Part shown: in pieces, positions 42,474-51,685 of the stretch
Layout: the number at the start of each line of letters is the position of its first letter
Numbering within the stretch: position 1 is the stretch's first letter
Assembly: GCF_900116205.1 (NCBI RefSeq)
Contig: NZ_FOZS01000003.1
Span: 248,001-312,000 of the forward strand
Direction: 5' to 3'
DNA from: Halostagnicola kamekurae
Lineage (GTDB): Archaea > Halobacteriota > Halobacteria > Halobacteriales > Natrialbaceae
Length of the DNA: 64,000 bases
Translations under genes and position numbers: made by a program
The notes under the pieces: generated by a model
What the model saw: the letters and a program-made list of their open reading frames with translations, nothing else
Told to the model about the DNA's origin: nothing
The model's database searches: none

Positions 42474-43619
42474 ATGACCGAACCAGACCCGTGGGGCGTG
42501 ACCACCCTCGAACTCTTCGAGTTGCTCGAGGAGCGCCTCGACGGCCCGATCGAGCAGGCGGTCGCGACGGTCGTCGCTGTCGACGGCTCCGCGTATCGAC
42601 GACCCGGCGCGAAGATGGTACTCGGCGACGACGGCTCGACGTACGGCGGAATCACGGCCGGCTGTCTCGAGGGCCCGCTTCGGGACGTGGCCACGGAAGT
42701 TATCTCGGAGCGGTCGTCGACGGTCGTCACCTTCGATCTCACCGATGACGACGACGGCTGGGGCCTCGGACTCGGCTGTGAGGGGATCGTCGACGTCCTG
42801 GTCGAACCGGTCGACGATCGCTGGATCGAGCCCGTCGAAGCCTACCACGGCGCTGATTCGTGCGCCCTCGTGACCGCCATCGGCGGGACGGCGGGGATTC
42901 CAATCGGGTCCAGAGCGGTCGTCGCTCCCGACGGCACCGTCGTGGAGATCGAGGGAGATCAGCTCCTTCCCGAGGACGTCACCGCGAGCATCGAGGAAAC
43001 CGCACGAAAACGCGCCACAGAGGGGAACTGGTGTCGCCGAACCGTCGAGACCGAGGACGGAACCGTCGAGCTGTTCGTCGACGGAATCACGCCCGCGACG
43101 CGGCTGTTACTGTTCGGCGGCCAGCCCGACGTCCGGCCGGTCACGCGACTGGCTCGCATGGTCGGGTTGCACGTTACGGTCGCGACGGCGAGGGGCGGAC
43201 AGGCCGACGAATCGTCGTTCCCGCGGGCTGACCGGGTCGTCGCGACCCACCCGACCGACGTCGCGGAACTGGTCGACGAGCGAACCCACGTCGTCGTCAT
43301 GTCGCACAATTACCTCGACGATCGGCTCGCACTCGAGAGCTTGCTCGAGACCGAAACGCCGTTTATCGGTCTCATGGGTCCTCGAGAGCGGTTCGATCGG
43401 CTTCGGGACGACCTCGAAGCGGAGGGCGTTACGCTGTCGAGAACCGACCTCGATCGGATCGCTTCGCCCGTGGGACTGGACCTCGGTGGCGGCGAGCCGA
43501 TCGAGATCGCGCTGAGTATCGTCTCGGAGGTGCTCGCGGTGAGCAACGAGAAAAGCGGCGGACGGCTTCGCAACCGGCGCGGACCGATTCACGACCGGCC
43601 AGTGTCACAGCCGGACTGA
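42474..43619 (+). CDS. xdhC: XdhC/CoxI-family molybdenum-hydroxylase maturation protein
   Basis: 381 residues. The N-terminal XdhC/CoxI domain has VAVDGSAYRRPGAKMVLGDDGSTYGGITAGCLEG (30-63) and GLGLGCEGIVDVLVEP. The C-terminal Rossmann-like domain includes LLLFGGQPDVRPVTRLARMVGLHVTVAT and FIGLMGPRERFDRL. XdhC proteins bind molybdenum cofactor, promote its sulfuration and hand it to xanthine-dehydrogenase-type enzymes. Its 3' end overlaps the convergent mocA gene by 31 bases. The ATG sits about 25 bases after a TATA-like ACATATAC. Confidence 0.9.
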   Translation: MTEPDPWGVTTLELFELLEERLDGPIEQAVATVVAVDGSAYRRPGAKMVLGDDGSTYGGITAGCLEGPLRDVATEVISERSSTVVTFDLTDDDDGWGLGLGCEGIVDVLVEPVDDRWIEPVEAYHGADSCALVTAIGGTAGIPIGSRAVVAPDGTVVEIEGDQLLPEDVTASIEETARKRATEGNWCRRTVETEDGTVELFVDGITPATRLLLFGGQPDVRPVTRLARMVGLHVTVATARGGQADESSFPRADRVVATHPTDVAELVDERTHVVVMSHNYLDDRLALESLLETETPFIGLMGPRERFDRLRDDLEAEGVTLSRTDLDRIASPVGLDLGGGEPIEIALSIVSEVLAVSNEKSGGRLRNRRGPIHDRPVSQPD

Positions 43620-44200
43620 CGGACGCTCCAGAGATCCGTTCGCGTGTCGACGTCGATGTGAATCCCCGGATCGTCGGTGGGAACCCGGCGGACCTCGATG
43701 TCGTCGAACAGCGCGCGACCGCCTGTGTCGCCCGCGAGCGACGCCAGTTCGTCGAACTGGTCGGCGTCGAACAGGACCGGATTCCCGCGCTCGCCGTCGA
43801 CGGTCGGGACGACCGCGTCGCAGTCTTCGTCCGCTCGAGACGCGTCGACGAGCCGTCGAACCGTCTCCGGCTCGACACACGGCATATCTCCCGGAAGGAA
43901 GAGCACGGCGTCGGCGTCCGTGCCTCGCGCGTACTCCGCGCCCGCTCGAACGGAGCGGCTCTGGCCGCGATCGTACTCCTCGATCTGTACCGTCTCGTCG
44001 ACGAACGGATCGACCGCGCGTCGGACGGCGGCTGCGTCGTGGCCGAGGGTGGCGACCGTCCGATCGACCGGGCTCTCGGCCATCGATCGAGCGGCGCGAG
44101 CGACGATCGGGTCGCCATCGACCCGCGCCAGCAGCTTGTTGCCGTCCTCGAACCGCGTGCCCAGTCCGGCCGCGAGCACGATGCCGACGAGTTCGGACAT
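43589..44200 (-). CDS. mocA: Molybdenum cofactor cytidylyltransferase-like NTP transferase (MocA)
   Basis: 203 residues with the nucleotidyltransferase start VGIVLAAGLGTRFEDGNKLLARVDGDPIV (4-32) and the PGDMPCVEPETV line near 105. MocA converts Mo-molybdopterin to the cytosine dinucleotide form used by xanthine-dehydrogenase/CO-dehydrogenase-type enzymes. The neighbouring xdhC and hydroxylase genes make this more likely than MobA (GMP). It follows the hydantoinase gene by 2 bases on the minus strand and overlaps the xdhC end by 31 bases tail to tail. Confidence 0.85.
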   Translation of the reverse strand: MSELVGIVLAAGLGTRFEDGNKLLARVDGDPIVARAARSMAESPVDRTVATLGHDAAAVRRAVDPFVDETVQIEEYDRGQSRSVRAGAEYARGTDADAVLFLPGDMPCVEPETVRRLVDASRADEDCDAVVPTVDGERGNPVLFDADQFDELASLAGDTGGRALFDDIEVRRVPTDDPGIHIDVDTRTDLWSVRQSGCDTGRS

Positions 44201-44202
44201 GG

Positions 44203-45639
44203 TTACTCGAGTGCGACGCCCTCCGGACCGCGCGGCAGGTACTCGCGTCCGCCCGGTTCGGCGAGCAACTCGCCGTCCTCGACGACGACCTCGCCGCCGA
44301 CGATGGTGTGGGTCGGCAGCCCGGTGAGCTCGTCGCCGTGGAACGTCGAGTAGCGCGGCTCCATCGTGTGGTAGAAGTCGTCGTCGACGACCGCGCTCTT
44401 CTCAAGGTCGACGATGACCATGTCCGCGTCGGAGCCTTCCGCGATCGCGCCCTTACGCGGGTAGAGCCCCCAGCGCTTGGCGTTGTTGGTCGAGCAGACC
44501 TCGACGAGCCGTTCCATGCTGAGGCGGTTCTTGTTGACCCCCTCGCTCATCATGACCGGCAGGAAGTACTCGATGCCGTTGTTGTCGCCAGGGATCGCGT
44601 CCCAGATGTCGCCGTGTTTGCCCGTGTCCTTCTCCTTGAACTCGATTTTGTGCGGACAGTGGTCGGTCCCGACGTAGTCGACGACGCCGGTTCGAATGCC
44701 CTCCCAGAGGCGCTTTTTGCTCTCCTCGCCGCGAAGCGGCGGCGAAATCTTGCCCCAGATGCCCAGCTCCTCCTGCTCGTACGTGTGGCTGAGGAAGGCC
44801 GGAAGCGTCTCGGCGTGCAGGTTGACGCCTTTGTCCTGGAACCGTTCGACGACGTCGACGCCCTCGCCGGTGCTCATGTGGACGATGTAGGCCCGCGAGT
44901 CGGTGTACTCGGTCAGCCGCCCGATCTGATCGATCTGCATCGCCTCGGCGACGTTCGGCGAGGCTTCGGACCACGCCTCGAGGTCGTTGCGGCCCTCGGC
45001 CTGCAGTTCCTTGCGGCGTTCGATGGCGAGGTCCTCGTTCTCGGCGTGGAACATCACGACGCCGCCGGGAATCTCAGACACCTTGTCGAGCACGCGGTAC
45101 GTTCGACCGGCGTCGGAGTGGTCGATGCCGAGTTCGGGCGAGGCGTGTTTGTACCAGTTGAAGAATACCTTGTACGACCGGACGCCGGCATCGGCCAGCG
45201 CCTCGATCTCCTCGACGTGGTGGTCCTGGTGGACGATCGCGTGGTAGCCGAAGTCGATGTAGGAGTTCTCCTCGCCCGCGCGCTTAAAGAAGTCCATGTC
45301 CGGCACGTAGGGCTCTTTCTGGAGCAGGAAGTTGACGACGGTCGTCACGCCGCCGTGGATCGCCCCGCGCGTCTCCGTTTCGAAGTCGTGCTCGAGTCCC
45401 TCGTGGTACTCGTATTCGTACCTCGAGAGGCCCCAGTGAACGTGGGGATCGATGAAGCCGGGGATAAGATAGTTCCCCTCAGCGTCGATCTCCCGATCCG
45501 CGTCTGGAAGGTTCGATTCGTCGCCGACGCCGACGATGACTCCGTCTTTCGCTACGACGCCGCCGCTGATCGTGCCGTTCGGCGTGACTACTCGCGCATT
45601 CGTCACTCGAAGGTCTCCGGTTGTGTCGACCATACGCAT
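44203..45639 (-). CDS. Hydantoinase/dihydropyrimidinase/allantoinase-type amidohydrolase
   Basis: 478 residues, cyclic-amidohydrolase fold. Metal ligands and catalytic residues are intact: DPHVHW (His 66 and 68), the carboxylated Lys in RSYKVFF (157), FHAEN (about 194), IVHMST (about 250) and GTDHCPH (about 325). These enzymes open five- or six-membered cyclic amides: hydantoin, dihydrouracil, allantoin or dihydroorotate. With nucleobase permeases and a Mo hydroxylase nearby, allantoin or a pyrimidine ring is likely. Start ATG at 45639, or ATG at 45633, which fits the TATA-like AAGTATGAT better. It is probably co-transcribed with mocA. Confidence 0.87.
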   Translation of the reverse strand: MRMVDTTGDLRVTNARVVTPNGTISGGVVAKDGVIVGVGDESNLPDADREIDAEGNYLIPGFIDPHVHWGLSRYEYEYHEGLEHDFETETRGAIHGGVTTVVNFLLQKEPYVPDMDFFKRAGEENSYIDFGYHAIVHQDHHVEEIEALADAGVRSYKVFFNWYKHASPELGIDHSDAGRTYRVLDKVSEIPGGVVMFHAENEDLAIERRKELQAEGRNDLEAWSEASPNVAEAMQIDQIGRLTEYTDSRAYIVHMSTGEGVDVVERFQDKGVNLHAETLPAFLSHTYEQEELGIWGKISPPLRGEESKKRLWEGIRTGVVDYVGTDHCPHKIEFKEKDTGKHGDIWDAIPGDNNGIEYFLPVMMSEGVNKNRLSMERLVEVCSTNNAKRWGLYPRKGAIAEGSDADMVIVDLEKSAVVDDDFYHTMEPRYSTFHGDELTGLPTHTIVGGEVVVEDGELLAEPGGREYLPRGPEGVALE

Positions 45640-45811
45640 ACACGTAGCTCATCATACTTGAGTGTACCCGATCCGGGGGAGAGTTTCGAGTTCACTCGAT
45701 CGGTCAGGGAGTTTTCGAGCGGACCCGTTGGTCTGGGATTTTCGCGCGAAAGTCCGCCGAACTGGCACGAAATCATGCGTCGGCAACACAACGCTTATGC
45801 CTCGGTCACGG

Positions 45812-45826
45812 GATAGTGTAACTATC
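45812..45826. promoter_or_regulatory. Palindrome GATAGT-N3-ACTATC at the Mo-hydroxylase operon start
   Basis: A perfect 15-base palindrome ending 2 bases before the ATG at 45829. With TATA-like CGCTTATGC at 45792-45800, transcription would start within or next to the palindrome, so a bound protein would block initiation. This is the hallmark of a repressor operator. Confidence 0.45.
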
Positions 45827-45828
45827 AC

Positions 45829-46335
45829 ATGAGTACCGATAGCACTGATGGAACCGACGGTCCCGTCTCTCAGGAGATCACGGTAACCGTCGACGGCGAA
45901 ACGATAACCAGACAGGTCGAACCGCGACTGAAGCTCTCGGATTTCCTGCGCTACGAGTGCGATCGAAACGGCGTCCGCGTCGGCTGCGAGCACGGCGTCT
46001 GCGGCGCGTGTACGGTCCAGCAGGACGGGACGAGCGTCAAGAGCTGTCTCTCCTACGCCGTCCAGGCAGACGGCGCGGAGATTGAGACCGTCGAGGGACT
46101 CGACGACGACGGCTCGCTCCACCCCATTCAGGAGGCCTTCCACGAATCGCACGCGCTCCAGTGTGGCTTCTGTACGAGCGGGTTCGTCATGGCGACGAAG
46201 GAACTGTTAGAGGAGAACCCGGACCCGACTCGAGAGGAAATCGAGACCGGCTTGGCGGACAACATCTGTCGGTGTACCGGCTACCAGAACATCTACGAAG
46301 CGGTCGAACGCGCCGCAGAAAAGATGGAGGACTAA
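45829..46335 (+). CDS. Molybdenum hydroxylase [2Fe-2S] small subunit
   Basis: 168 residues with both iron-sulfur sites: a plant-type cluster (CDRNGVRVGCEHGVCGACTV...SC, about 44-75) and the second helical cluster domain with CGFCTSGFVM and NICRCTGYQNIYEAV (about 108-155). It passes electrons from the Mo centre to the FAD subunit. It resembles CoxS/NdhS/XdhC-type small subunits. It ends 2 bases before the large-subunit ATG. Confidence 0.92.
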   Translation: MSTDSTDGTDGPVSQEITVTVDGETITRQVEPRLKLSDFLRYECDRNGVRVGCEHGVCGACTVQQDGTSVKSCLSYAVQADGAEIETVEGLDDDGSLHPIQEAFHESHALQCGFCTSGFVMATKELLEENPDPTREEIETGLADNICRCTGYQNIYEAVERAAEKMED

Positions 46336-46337
46336 GC

Positions 46338-48815
46338 ATGTCCAGTTCACACCCAACCGACGCCGGGACCGAGCCCGAAACCGAGTCCGAGTCGTTCACT
46401 GGTCAGGGCCTCCCGCGAGTCGAAGATCATCGAATCCTGACCGGCAACGCCGAGTTCATCCACGACATCACGCCGGAGAACTGCCTGCACATGGCGCTCG
46501 TGCGCAGCATGCACGCCCACGCGGAAATCGAGTCGATCGACACCGAAGAAGCCGAGGCACACCCCGACTGCGAACTCGTCTTGACTGCCGACGATCTCAA
46601 GGCCGAATACAACCCGATGCCGACCGGGATCGACAGCGTCGAAACCGAAGACGGCGTCACAGATCTGTTCGAATGGTCGCTGGCCGACGAGAAAGCCCGC
46701 TTCGTCGGCGAACCCGTCGCCGCGGTCGTCGCCTCGGATCGGTACGCCGCGGAGGACGTCGCTGACCTCGTCGACGTCGAGTACGACGCCGTCGAGGCGG
46801 TCGCGGACGGGATGGCCGCTCGAGAGGACGAGGTGGTCGTCCACGAAGACGTCGGAACGAACGTCGTCGATCACGAGCGCATCGAGTTCGGCGACCCGGC
46901 CGGCGCGTTCGAGGACGCCGACAACGTGGTCGAAGGCGAGTACTCGTGGGGGCGCATCTCCGGCGTTCCGCTCGAGACCGCGGGCGTCGTCTCGAGCTAC
47001 GACGACGAGGGCGACTCGTTCGACATCGACTGCAACATCCAGTTGCACACCCTCGTCGACAACATGATCTACGAGACGCTGGGGTACGAGGAGGACGACG
47101 TTCGGGTCAACGTCCCGGCCGACGTCGGGGGAAGCTACGGAACCAAGATCGGCATCCACCGCTACTGCTGTCTGACCGCGATGGCGAGCCACCAGCTAGA
47201 GCGGCCCGTCAAGTTCGAGGAGGACCGCATCGAGAACCTCCAGGGCGGGGACATGCACTGCTCGGATCGGGAGTACGAGATGCGCATGGCCGTCGACGAC
47301 GACGGCACGATCCGCGGGCTCGAGGTCTGGTTCGTCGACGACTTCGGCGCGTACCCGCGGTATCCGGTCAACCAGGTGCTCAAGCCGCTGTCGGTGGTCA
47401 CCAACTCCTACGATATCGACGACGTGACCTACGAGTACGACCTCGTGCTGACGAACAAGACCTCACAGACGGCCTACCGCGGCTTCGGCGTCGACCCACA
47501 CATCTACGCCCTCGAGATGTGTATCGACAAGGCAGCCCGCGCGATCGATATGGATCCGACGGCGTTCCGTCGGCACAACCTGATCCAGCCCGAGCAGATG
47601 CCCTACACCCTTCCCTCGAAGAACATCTACGACTCCGGGGACTACCCCGCGACCCTCGACCGGATCGAGGAGATCATCGAGGACGAACGCGACGGCGGCC
47701 TCCTCGACCCCGAGGTCGTCGAGGCCAAACGGAAGGAGGGTAAGTACCGCGGCGTCCAGCCGAGCGTCATTATCGAACCCGGCGTCAGCGGCTCCGACTG
47801 GACCGATCGCCAGCGAAGCGACCGCGAGGCGCTCGCGGACCGATCCCGCGACGACGTCGAGGAGCTCCCCGAGCACCTCCGTGCGACCCTCGAGAACGAC
47901 GGCACGGTGACCGCGTATCTCGCGACCGACTCGTCCGGGCAGGGCCACCAGACGCTCGTCTCGCAACTGCTCGCGGACGAACTCGAGATCCTGCCCAGCG
48001 ATATCGAGGTAGATTACCTCGACAGCATCGACGCGCCCACCGAGTACGGCAGCGCGGCCTCGCGGATGGCCGTGATGCTTTCGGGAGCGACCGTCGGACT
48101 CGCAGAGCGGTTCGTCCAGACCGCGACGGCGGTCGCGGCCGATCACTGGGGCGTCTCCGAGGCCGACGTCAGCTACCGCGACGGCGCGGTCGAACGGATC
48201 GACAGCGGCGACTCGCTCTCGCTCGCCGAACTTGCGGCGATCGACGACGACGGCGATCGTCGACTCACGCAGATCAGCTACAACTACGAACATCCCGCGA
48301 CCGAGCACGAGGAGTTCGACGAGGCGTTCTCACGGAAGTTCCCGGTCTACCCGACGGCCGCCTTCGGCGCGAACGCGCCCATCGTCGAGGTCGATATCGA
48401 AACCGGCGAGGTCGACATCCTCACGTTCCACACGGTGCGTGACTGCGGAACGATGTTGAACCCGATGATCGTCGAGGGCCAGGCCCACGGCGGCATCGCA
48501 CAGGGGATCGGCGCGTCGCTCCTCGAGGAGTTCGGCTACGAAGCGGACGGCCAGCCCCAGGCGATCACGCTCTTCGATTACCTGCTCCCGTCGATCGAGA
48601 ACGTCCCGGAGATTCAGATGGAACACACCGAGACGCCGTCGCCGTACACCGAAACCGGCGCAAAAGGCGTCGGCGAGGGCGGCATGATCGACGCACCCGC
48701 GAGTATCGCCACCTCGATCAACGCGGCACTCGAGCCCCTCGGCATCGACGAACCGGCCGATCAGATTCCGGTCGCGCCGGATCACATCCGGAAGAACGTC
48801 CGCGAGCTCGAGTAA
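46338..48815 (+). CDS. Molybdenum hydroxylase large (Mo-cofactor) subunit, xanthine-dehydrogenase family
   Basis: 825 residues. The start ATG at 46338 follows the small-subunit gene by 2 bases; a longer frame simply overlaps that gene. Key motifs: the AYRGFG loop (379-384) next to the Mo site, and GAKGVGEGG near 775-783 with the catalytic Glu. Form I CO dehydrogenase has AYxCSFR at the loop, so this is not a classical CO dehydrogenase; AYRGFG is seen in aldehyde/purine/N-heterocycle hydroxylases. It inserts a hydroxyl group from water into a carbon next to nitrogen or an aldehyde. The neighbourhood points to a nucleobase or related heterocycle. Confidence 0.9.
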   Translation: MSSSHPTDAGTEPETESESFTGQGLPRVEDHRILTGNAEFIHDITPENCLHMALVRSMHAHAEIESIDTEEAEAHPDCELVLTADDLKAEYNPMPTGIDSVETEDGVTDLFEWSLADEKARFVGEPVAAVVASDRYAAEDVADLVDVEYDAVEAVADGMAAREDEVVVHEDVGTNVVDHERIEFGDPAGAFEDADNVVEGEYSWGRISGVPLETAGVVSSYDDEGDSFDIDCNIQLHTLVDNMIYETLGYEEDDVRVNVPADVGGSYGTKIGIHRYCCLTAMASHQLERPVKFEEDRIENLQGGDMHCSDREYEMRMAVDDDGTIRGLEVWFVDDFGAYPRYPVNQVLKPLSVVTNSYDIDDVTYEYDLVLTNKTSQTAYRGFGVDPHIYALEMCIDKAARAIDMDPTAFRRHNLIQPEQMPYTLPSKNIYDSGDYPATLDRIEEIIEDERDGGLLDPEVVEAKRKEGKYRGVQPSVIIEPGVSGSDWTDRQRSDREALADRSRDDVEELPEHLRATLENDGTVTAYLATDSSGQGHQTLVSQLLADELEILPSDIEVDYLDSIDAPTEYGSAASRMAVMLSGATVGLAERFVQTATAVAADHWGVSEADVSYRDGAVERIDSGDSLSLAELAAIDDDGDRRLTQISYNYEHPATEHEEFDEAFSRKFPVYPTAAFGANAPIVEVDIETGEVDILTFHTVRDCGTMLNPMIVEGQAHGGIAQGIGASLLEEFGYEADGQPQAITLFDYLLPSIENVPEIQMEHTETPSPYTETGAKGVGEGGMIDAPASIATSINAALEPLGIDEPADQIPVAPDHIRKNVRELE

Positions 48816-49022
48816 CCGGGCGATAGGGGACTTCGAGTAATCGACCGTTCGGAACTTCGAGAACCGATTCGATCTCCGTTTTTGTCCGGCACACTCCCAT
48901 CCCTGTTCGAGACGCGTCTGTAAACGTTCGCTGTCGGCGTACTCTCTCGACCCCGAGGCGGCGTAAACCCTCGAAAACCGGCGCAATTGAGGACTCCGCG
49001 GGTGAAAATCAGACTGCTTCGA

Positions 49023-49541
49023 CTACGATTCGATTTCGACGTCCATGTTCTCGGTCGCGTCGGCCGGCGCTTCCTCGAGTTTGGATTCTGCTTCTCGCCC
49101 CTCCTCGATGATCGCCTGCATGTCCGAGAAGTACTTCTTGACCAGTCGGTTGGTCACGCTCTTTAACGCTCGGCTGCCGAGGCTAACGATCGTTCCCGAG
49201 ACATCGGCTTTGGCCTCCCAGTCGACGACCGTTCCGCCGTCCTCCTGCTCGACTAACTCCATGGTCGCCGTCATCTCGAACTCGTTTCGCGGCGCCTGTC
49301 CGACCGCGGTCAGCTCGAGCACCTCGGGGTACTCGATGTTCGTCACGACCGCGTCGACCTCGAACTCTGGTTTGACGCTGCCGACGCCGACCGCCAGAAC
49401 CGCGGTGATCTCGTGGGGGGACTCGAGGATCATCTCCTTGCAACCGGGCGCGGCCTCTGCGAGGATGTCCGGGTCGGTAAAGTAGGGCCACAGTTCTTCT
49501 CTCGACTGTTCCATCTCGTTTTCGCCAGTGAATTCTAACAT
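49023..49541 (-). CDS. CoxG-like SRPBCC protein
   Basis: 172 residues of the CoxG/carbon-monoxide-dehydrogenase-subunit-G type: LEFTGENEMEQSREELWPYFTDPDILAEAAPGCKEM at the N-terminus, then an SRPBCC (START-like) sheet. CoxG-type proteins accompany Mo hydroxylases and are thought to help membrane attachment or maturation; the last 25 residues are acidic. It follows the FAD-subunit gene by 51 bases; that gap contains a tandem GGTAGGTGG repeat. Confidence 0.85.
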   Translation of the reverse strand: MLEFTGENEMEQSREELWPYFTDPDILAEAAPGCKEMILESPHEITAVLAVGVGSVKPEFEVDAVVTNIEYPEVLELTAVGQAPRNEFEMTATMELVEQEDGGTVVDWEAKADVSGTIVSLGSRALKSVTNRLVKKYFSDMQAIIEEGREAESKLEEAPADATENMDVEIES

Positions 49542-49561
49542 GTGTGATTGGGTTGTTCGAC

Positions 49562-49581
49562 GGTAGGTGGTTGGTAGGTGG
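49562..49581. repeat. Tandem GGTAGGTGG-TT-GGTAGGTGG repeat between hydroxylase genes
   Basis: Two identical nonamers 11 bases apart in the short gap between the FAD-subunit stop and the CoxG-like start. On the coding strand it reads CCACCTACC twice. It could be a small hairpin-free RNA element or slippage product; its function is unknown. Confidence 0.5.
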
Positions 49582-49592
49582 TACGTGTCCGA

Positions 49593-50492
49593 TTACGAAT
49601 CCGACGCCGTGAGGGCGTCGTCGTAGGCCTGCTCGAGCGAGCGTTTGGCGTACTCGCCGGCGACCTCTTCCTTGTACTCTCGATCCGCGTGCATCTCGCC
49701 TTCGGGGGTGACCGAGCCGGTGACGATCTCGGCGACCTCTGCGAGGGCGTCTTCTGCGAGCGTCGTTCCTTCGAGGACCGATTCGGCGCCCTCGACGCGA
49801 AGCGGGACGTCCGCCGCGTTCGCGAGGGCGATTCGCGCGTCCTCGATGACGGGTTCGTCCGCGCTCGGATCGTCGACGCGAACCGACGTCGCCGCGCTGA
49901 CCGTCGGGAACGTCTGGGCGGCCCGCTTGAGTTCGACGAACGCCATCCCCGTCCGCTCGGGCGGGAATGGCTCGGTCGGAACTGAGACGCTCTCGATGAG
50001 TTCCTCCTCACGGAGGTCGGTAAACATGTACGCGATGAAGAACTCGCTGACCGGGACCGTCCGAGTCCCCTCGAGCGAGCGGAGCGTGATCGAGCCGTCG
50101 AGCGCGAGCAACGCCGCCGGATAGTTGCCCGCCGGATCGGCCTCGCCGAGACTGCCGCCGACGGTGCCCTGATTTCGAACTGCTGGGCCCGCGATCTGTC
50201 CGGCCGCATCGGGGACCATTGGTAGCAGGTCCGCGAGCCGTTCGGAGCGCTCGAGGGTTCGATGGGTCGTCATCGCACCGATTCGAACCTCGCCGTCATC
50301 GGCTTCGACGTACGCGAGGTCGTCGACGCCATTGAGGTCGACGAGGTGGTCCGGCGTCGCGAGGCGATTGGCCATGACAATGCCGAGCGACTGGTTACCC
50401 GCCATCAACTCCGCGTCCTCGAGCTCTTCGAGGAGTTCGAGTGCCTCTTCGATCGTCTCCGGGCGGTGGTGTGTAAACGGTGCTGGTTTCAT
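49593..50492 (-). CDS. Molybdenum hydroxylase FAD-binding subunit
   Basis: 299 residues, CoxM type. The FAD loops are AGNQSLGIVMANRLATPDHLVDLN (about 32-55) and TVGGSLGEADPAGNYPAALLALDG (about 110-133), followed by the CO-dehydrogenase flavoprotein C-terminal domain (VSAATSVRVDD, about 195 on). It completes the S-L-M heterotrimer, oxidising the iron-sulfur chain and reducing the final electron acceptor. Unusually the genes are not in one operon: this subunit is on the opposite strand, convergent with the S and L genes. Confidence 0.9.
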   Translation of the reverse strand: MKPAPFTHHRPETIEEALELLEELEDAELMAGNQSLGIVMANRLATPDHLVDLNGVDDLAYVEADDGEVRIGAMTTHRTLERSERLADLLPMVPDAAGQIAGPAVRNQGTVGGSLGEADPAGNYPAALLALDGSITLRSLEGTRTVPVSEFFIAYMFTDLREEELIESVSVPTEPFPPERTGMAFVELKRAAQTFPTVSAATSVRVDDPSADEPVIEDARIALANAADVPLRVEGAESVLEGTTLAEDALAEVAEIVTGSVTPEGEMHADREYKEEVAGEYAKRSLEQAYDDALTASDS

Positions 50493-50867
50493 AGCCCCTC
50501 GAATCGATAATCGTTCCCGTCACGTGGTTCCCCTCGGATCCGCGGCCGTCCGCTCGATGCGAACCGGCGGGAGCGCCGGCGGGCCGGCGATTGGTGGGTA
50601 GATTCGAGTCCGTACTGGGCGGTGGTTCGTATAGTCATCTGTCGGTCACACGGATACCGTACAATTATTCCAACGGTACTAATAAGTGTTGTTGGCAGTT
50701 GGCATGCCCACATTTCCCAGGAGAGTGTCAGAGGGGCTGGCCGCTCGAGGTCGTTGCTATTCGTGTACGGGTCGCGTCTCGACCGCGAGTTCGCCGCGCA
50801 CGTCTCGGTCCGAATCCGTTCTCCCGTTCACGTAGCTTTAAGTGGTGGGGCCGGCTACATTCAGATC
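50493..50867. other. Divergent control region between the FAD subunit and the cyclase genes
   Basis: Contains a locally AT-rich core (50655-50700) with the perfect dyad TACCGT-N12-ACGGTA (50655-50678). TATA-like GCTTTAAG (50835-50842) predicts a leaderless cyclase transcript. No gene was recognised. Confidence 0.45.
50655..50678. promoter_or_regulatory. Dyad TACCGT-N12-ACGGTA
   Basis: Perfect six-base arms around an AT-rich spacer, in the shared control region of two divergent catabolic genes. The N12 spacing equals that of the seven-base dyad at the IclR promoter, though the arm sequences differ. Confidence 0.35.
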
Positions 50868-51626
50868 ATGCTAGACGGCTACGAGATGTACGATCTGACA
50901 CAGCCATGGTCCCAGGACACGCCAGCCTGGCCCACGTACGACAACCCCAAGGTGTGGTACGAGAAGAGCCTCGACACCGAGAAAGTCAACGGACAGAAAA
51001 TCGAGTTCATGAACCACACCGGGACGCACTTAGACGGCGAGAAGCACTTCGTCGCCAGCGGCCGGGACATCGAGCAGGTGGGTCTGGACGAACTCGTCGG
51101 CGACGCCGTCGTCGCGGACATCTCTGACAAGGTCGGCGACTACGACGTCTACACCAGCGAGATGATCGAAGACGTCTGTGACGTCCAGAAAGGCGACATC
51201 CTGTTCATCCACACCGGCTATCAGGAGTACGCCTGGCACAGGGAAAACGCCGATCCGGACCGATTCTTCAGCAAGCACCCCGGCCCGAACCAGGAGTTCG
51301 CCGACTGGTGTAAGGAGATGGAGATCAACTACCTGCTCCTCGATTGTGGCAGCGCGGACCACCCGATGAACACGGTCATCCGCGACATCCGTCCCGACCT
51401 CGCGTCGGAAGCCGAAGACGCCCTCGGCGTCGACGACCTCGACGAAATCTTCCCACCGGAGGGCTATCAGCTCATGCACAACGATCTGTTCCCGGAGGGA
51501 ATCATCCACGTCGAGAACGCGCAGGTCCCCGAGGAACTGCTCAACGAGCGCGTCCAGATCGGGACCTTCCCGTGGCGCTTCCGCGGCGGCGAGTCGAGCG
51601 TTTGTCGCTGTGTCGCGTTCAAATAA
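50868..51626 (+). CDS. Cyclase-family metal-dependent amidohydrolase (PF04199 type)
   Basis: 252 residues. Motif NHTGTHLDGEKHF (about 46-58) is the HxGTHxDxPxH-like metal site of the cyclase/kynurenine formamidase/isatin hydrolase family. The start DLTQPWSQDTPAWP and the IHTGYQEYAW and GSADHP segments also fit. These enzymes hydrolyse cyclic or N-formyl amides, so it is a plausible ring-opening or deformylating step after hydroxylation. ATG at 50868 is chosen because TATA-like GCTTTAAG lies 26-33 bases upstream; an upstream frame adds about 80 non-homologous residues. Confidence 0.85.
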   Translation: MLDGYEMYDLTQPWSQDTPAWPTYDNPKVWYEKSLDTEKVNGQKIEFMNHTGTHLDGEKHFVASGRDIEQVGLDELVGDAVVADISDKVGDYDVYTSEMIEDVCDVQKGDILFIHTGYQEYAWHRENADPDRFFSKHPGPNQEFADWCKEMEINYLLLDCGSADHPMNTVIRDIRPDLASEAEDALGVDDLDEIFPPEGYQLMHNDLFPEGIIHVENAQVPEELLNERVQIGTFPWRFRGGESSVCRCVAFK

Positions 51627-51685
51627 CCCACTGACCGCTTTTTCCACGTTTCACCGCGAGTAACTCACCGACCGCAAAACCGCAC

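Noticed and set aside
45829-50492. Form I aerobic CO dehydrogenase
   Set aside because: The large subunit has AYRGFG, not AYxCSFR, at the active-site loop, and the neighbours handle nucleobases.
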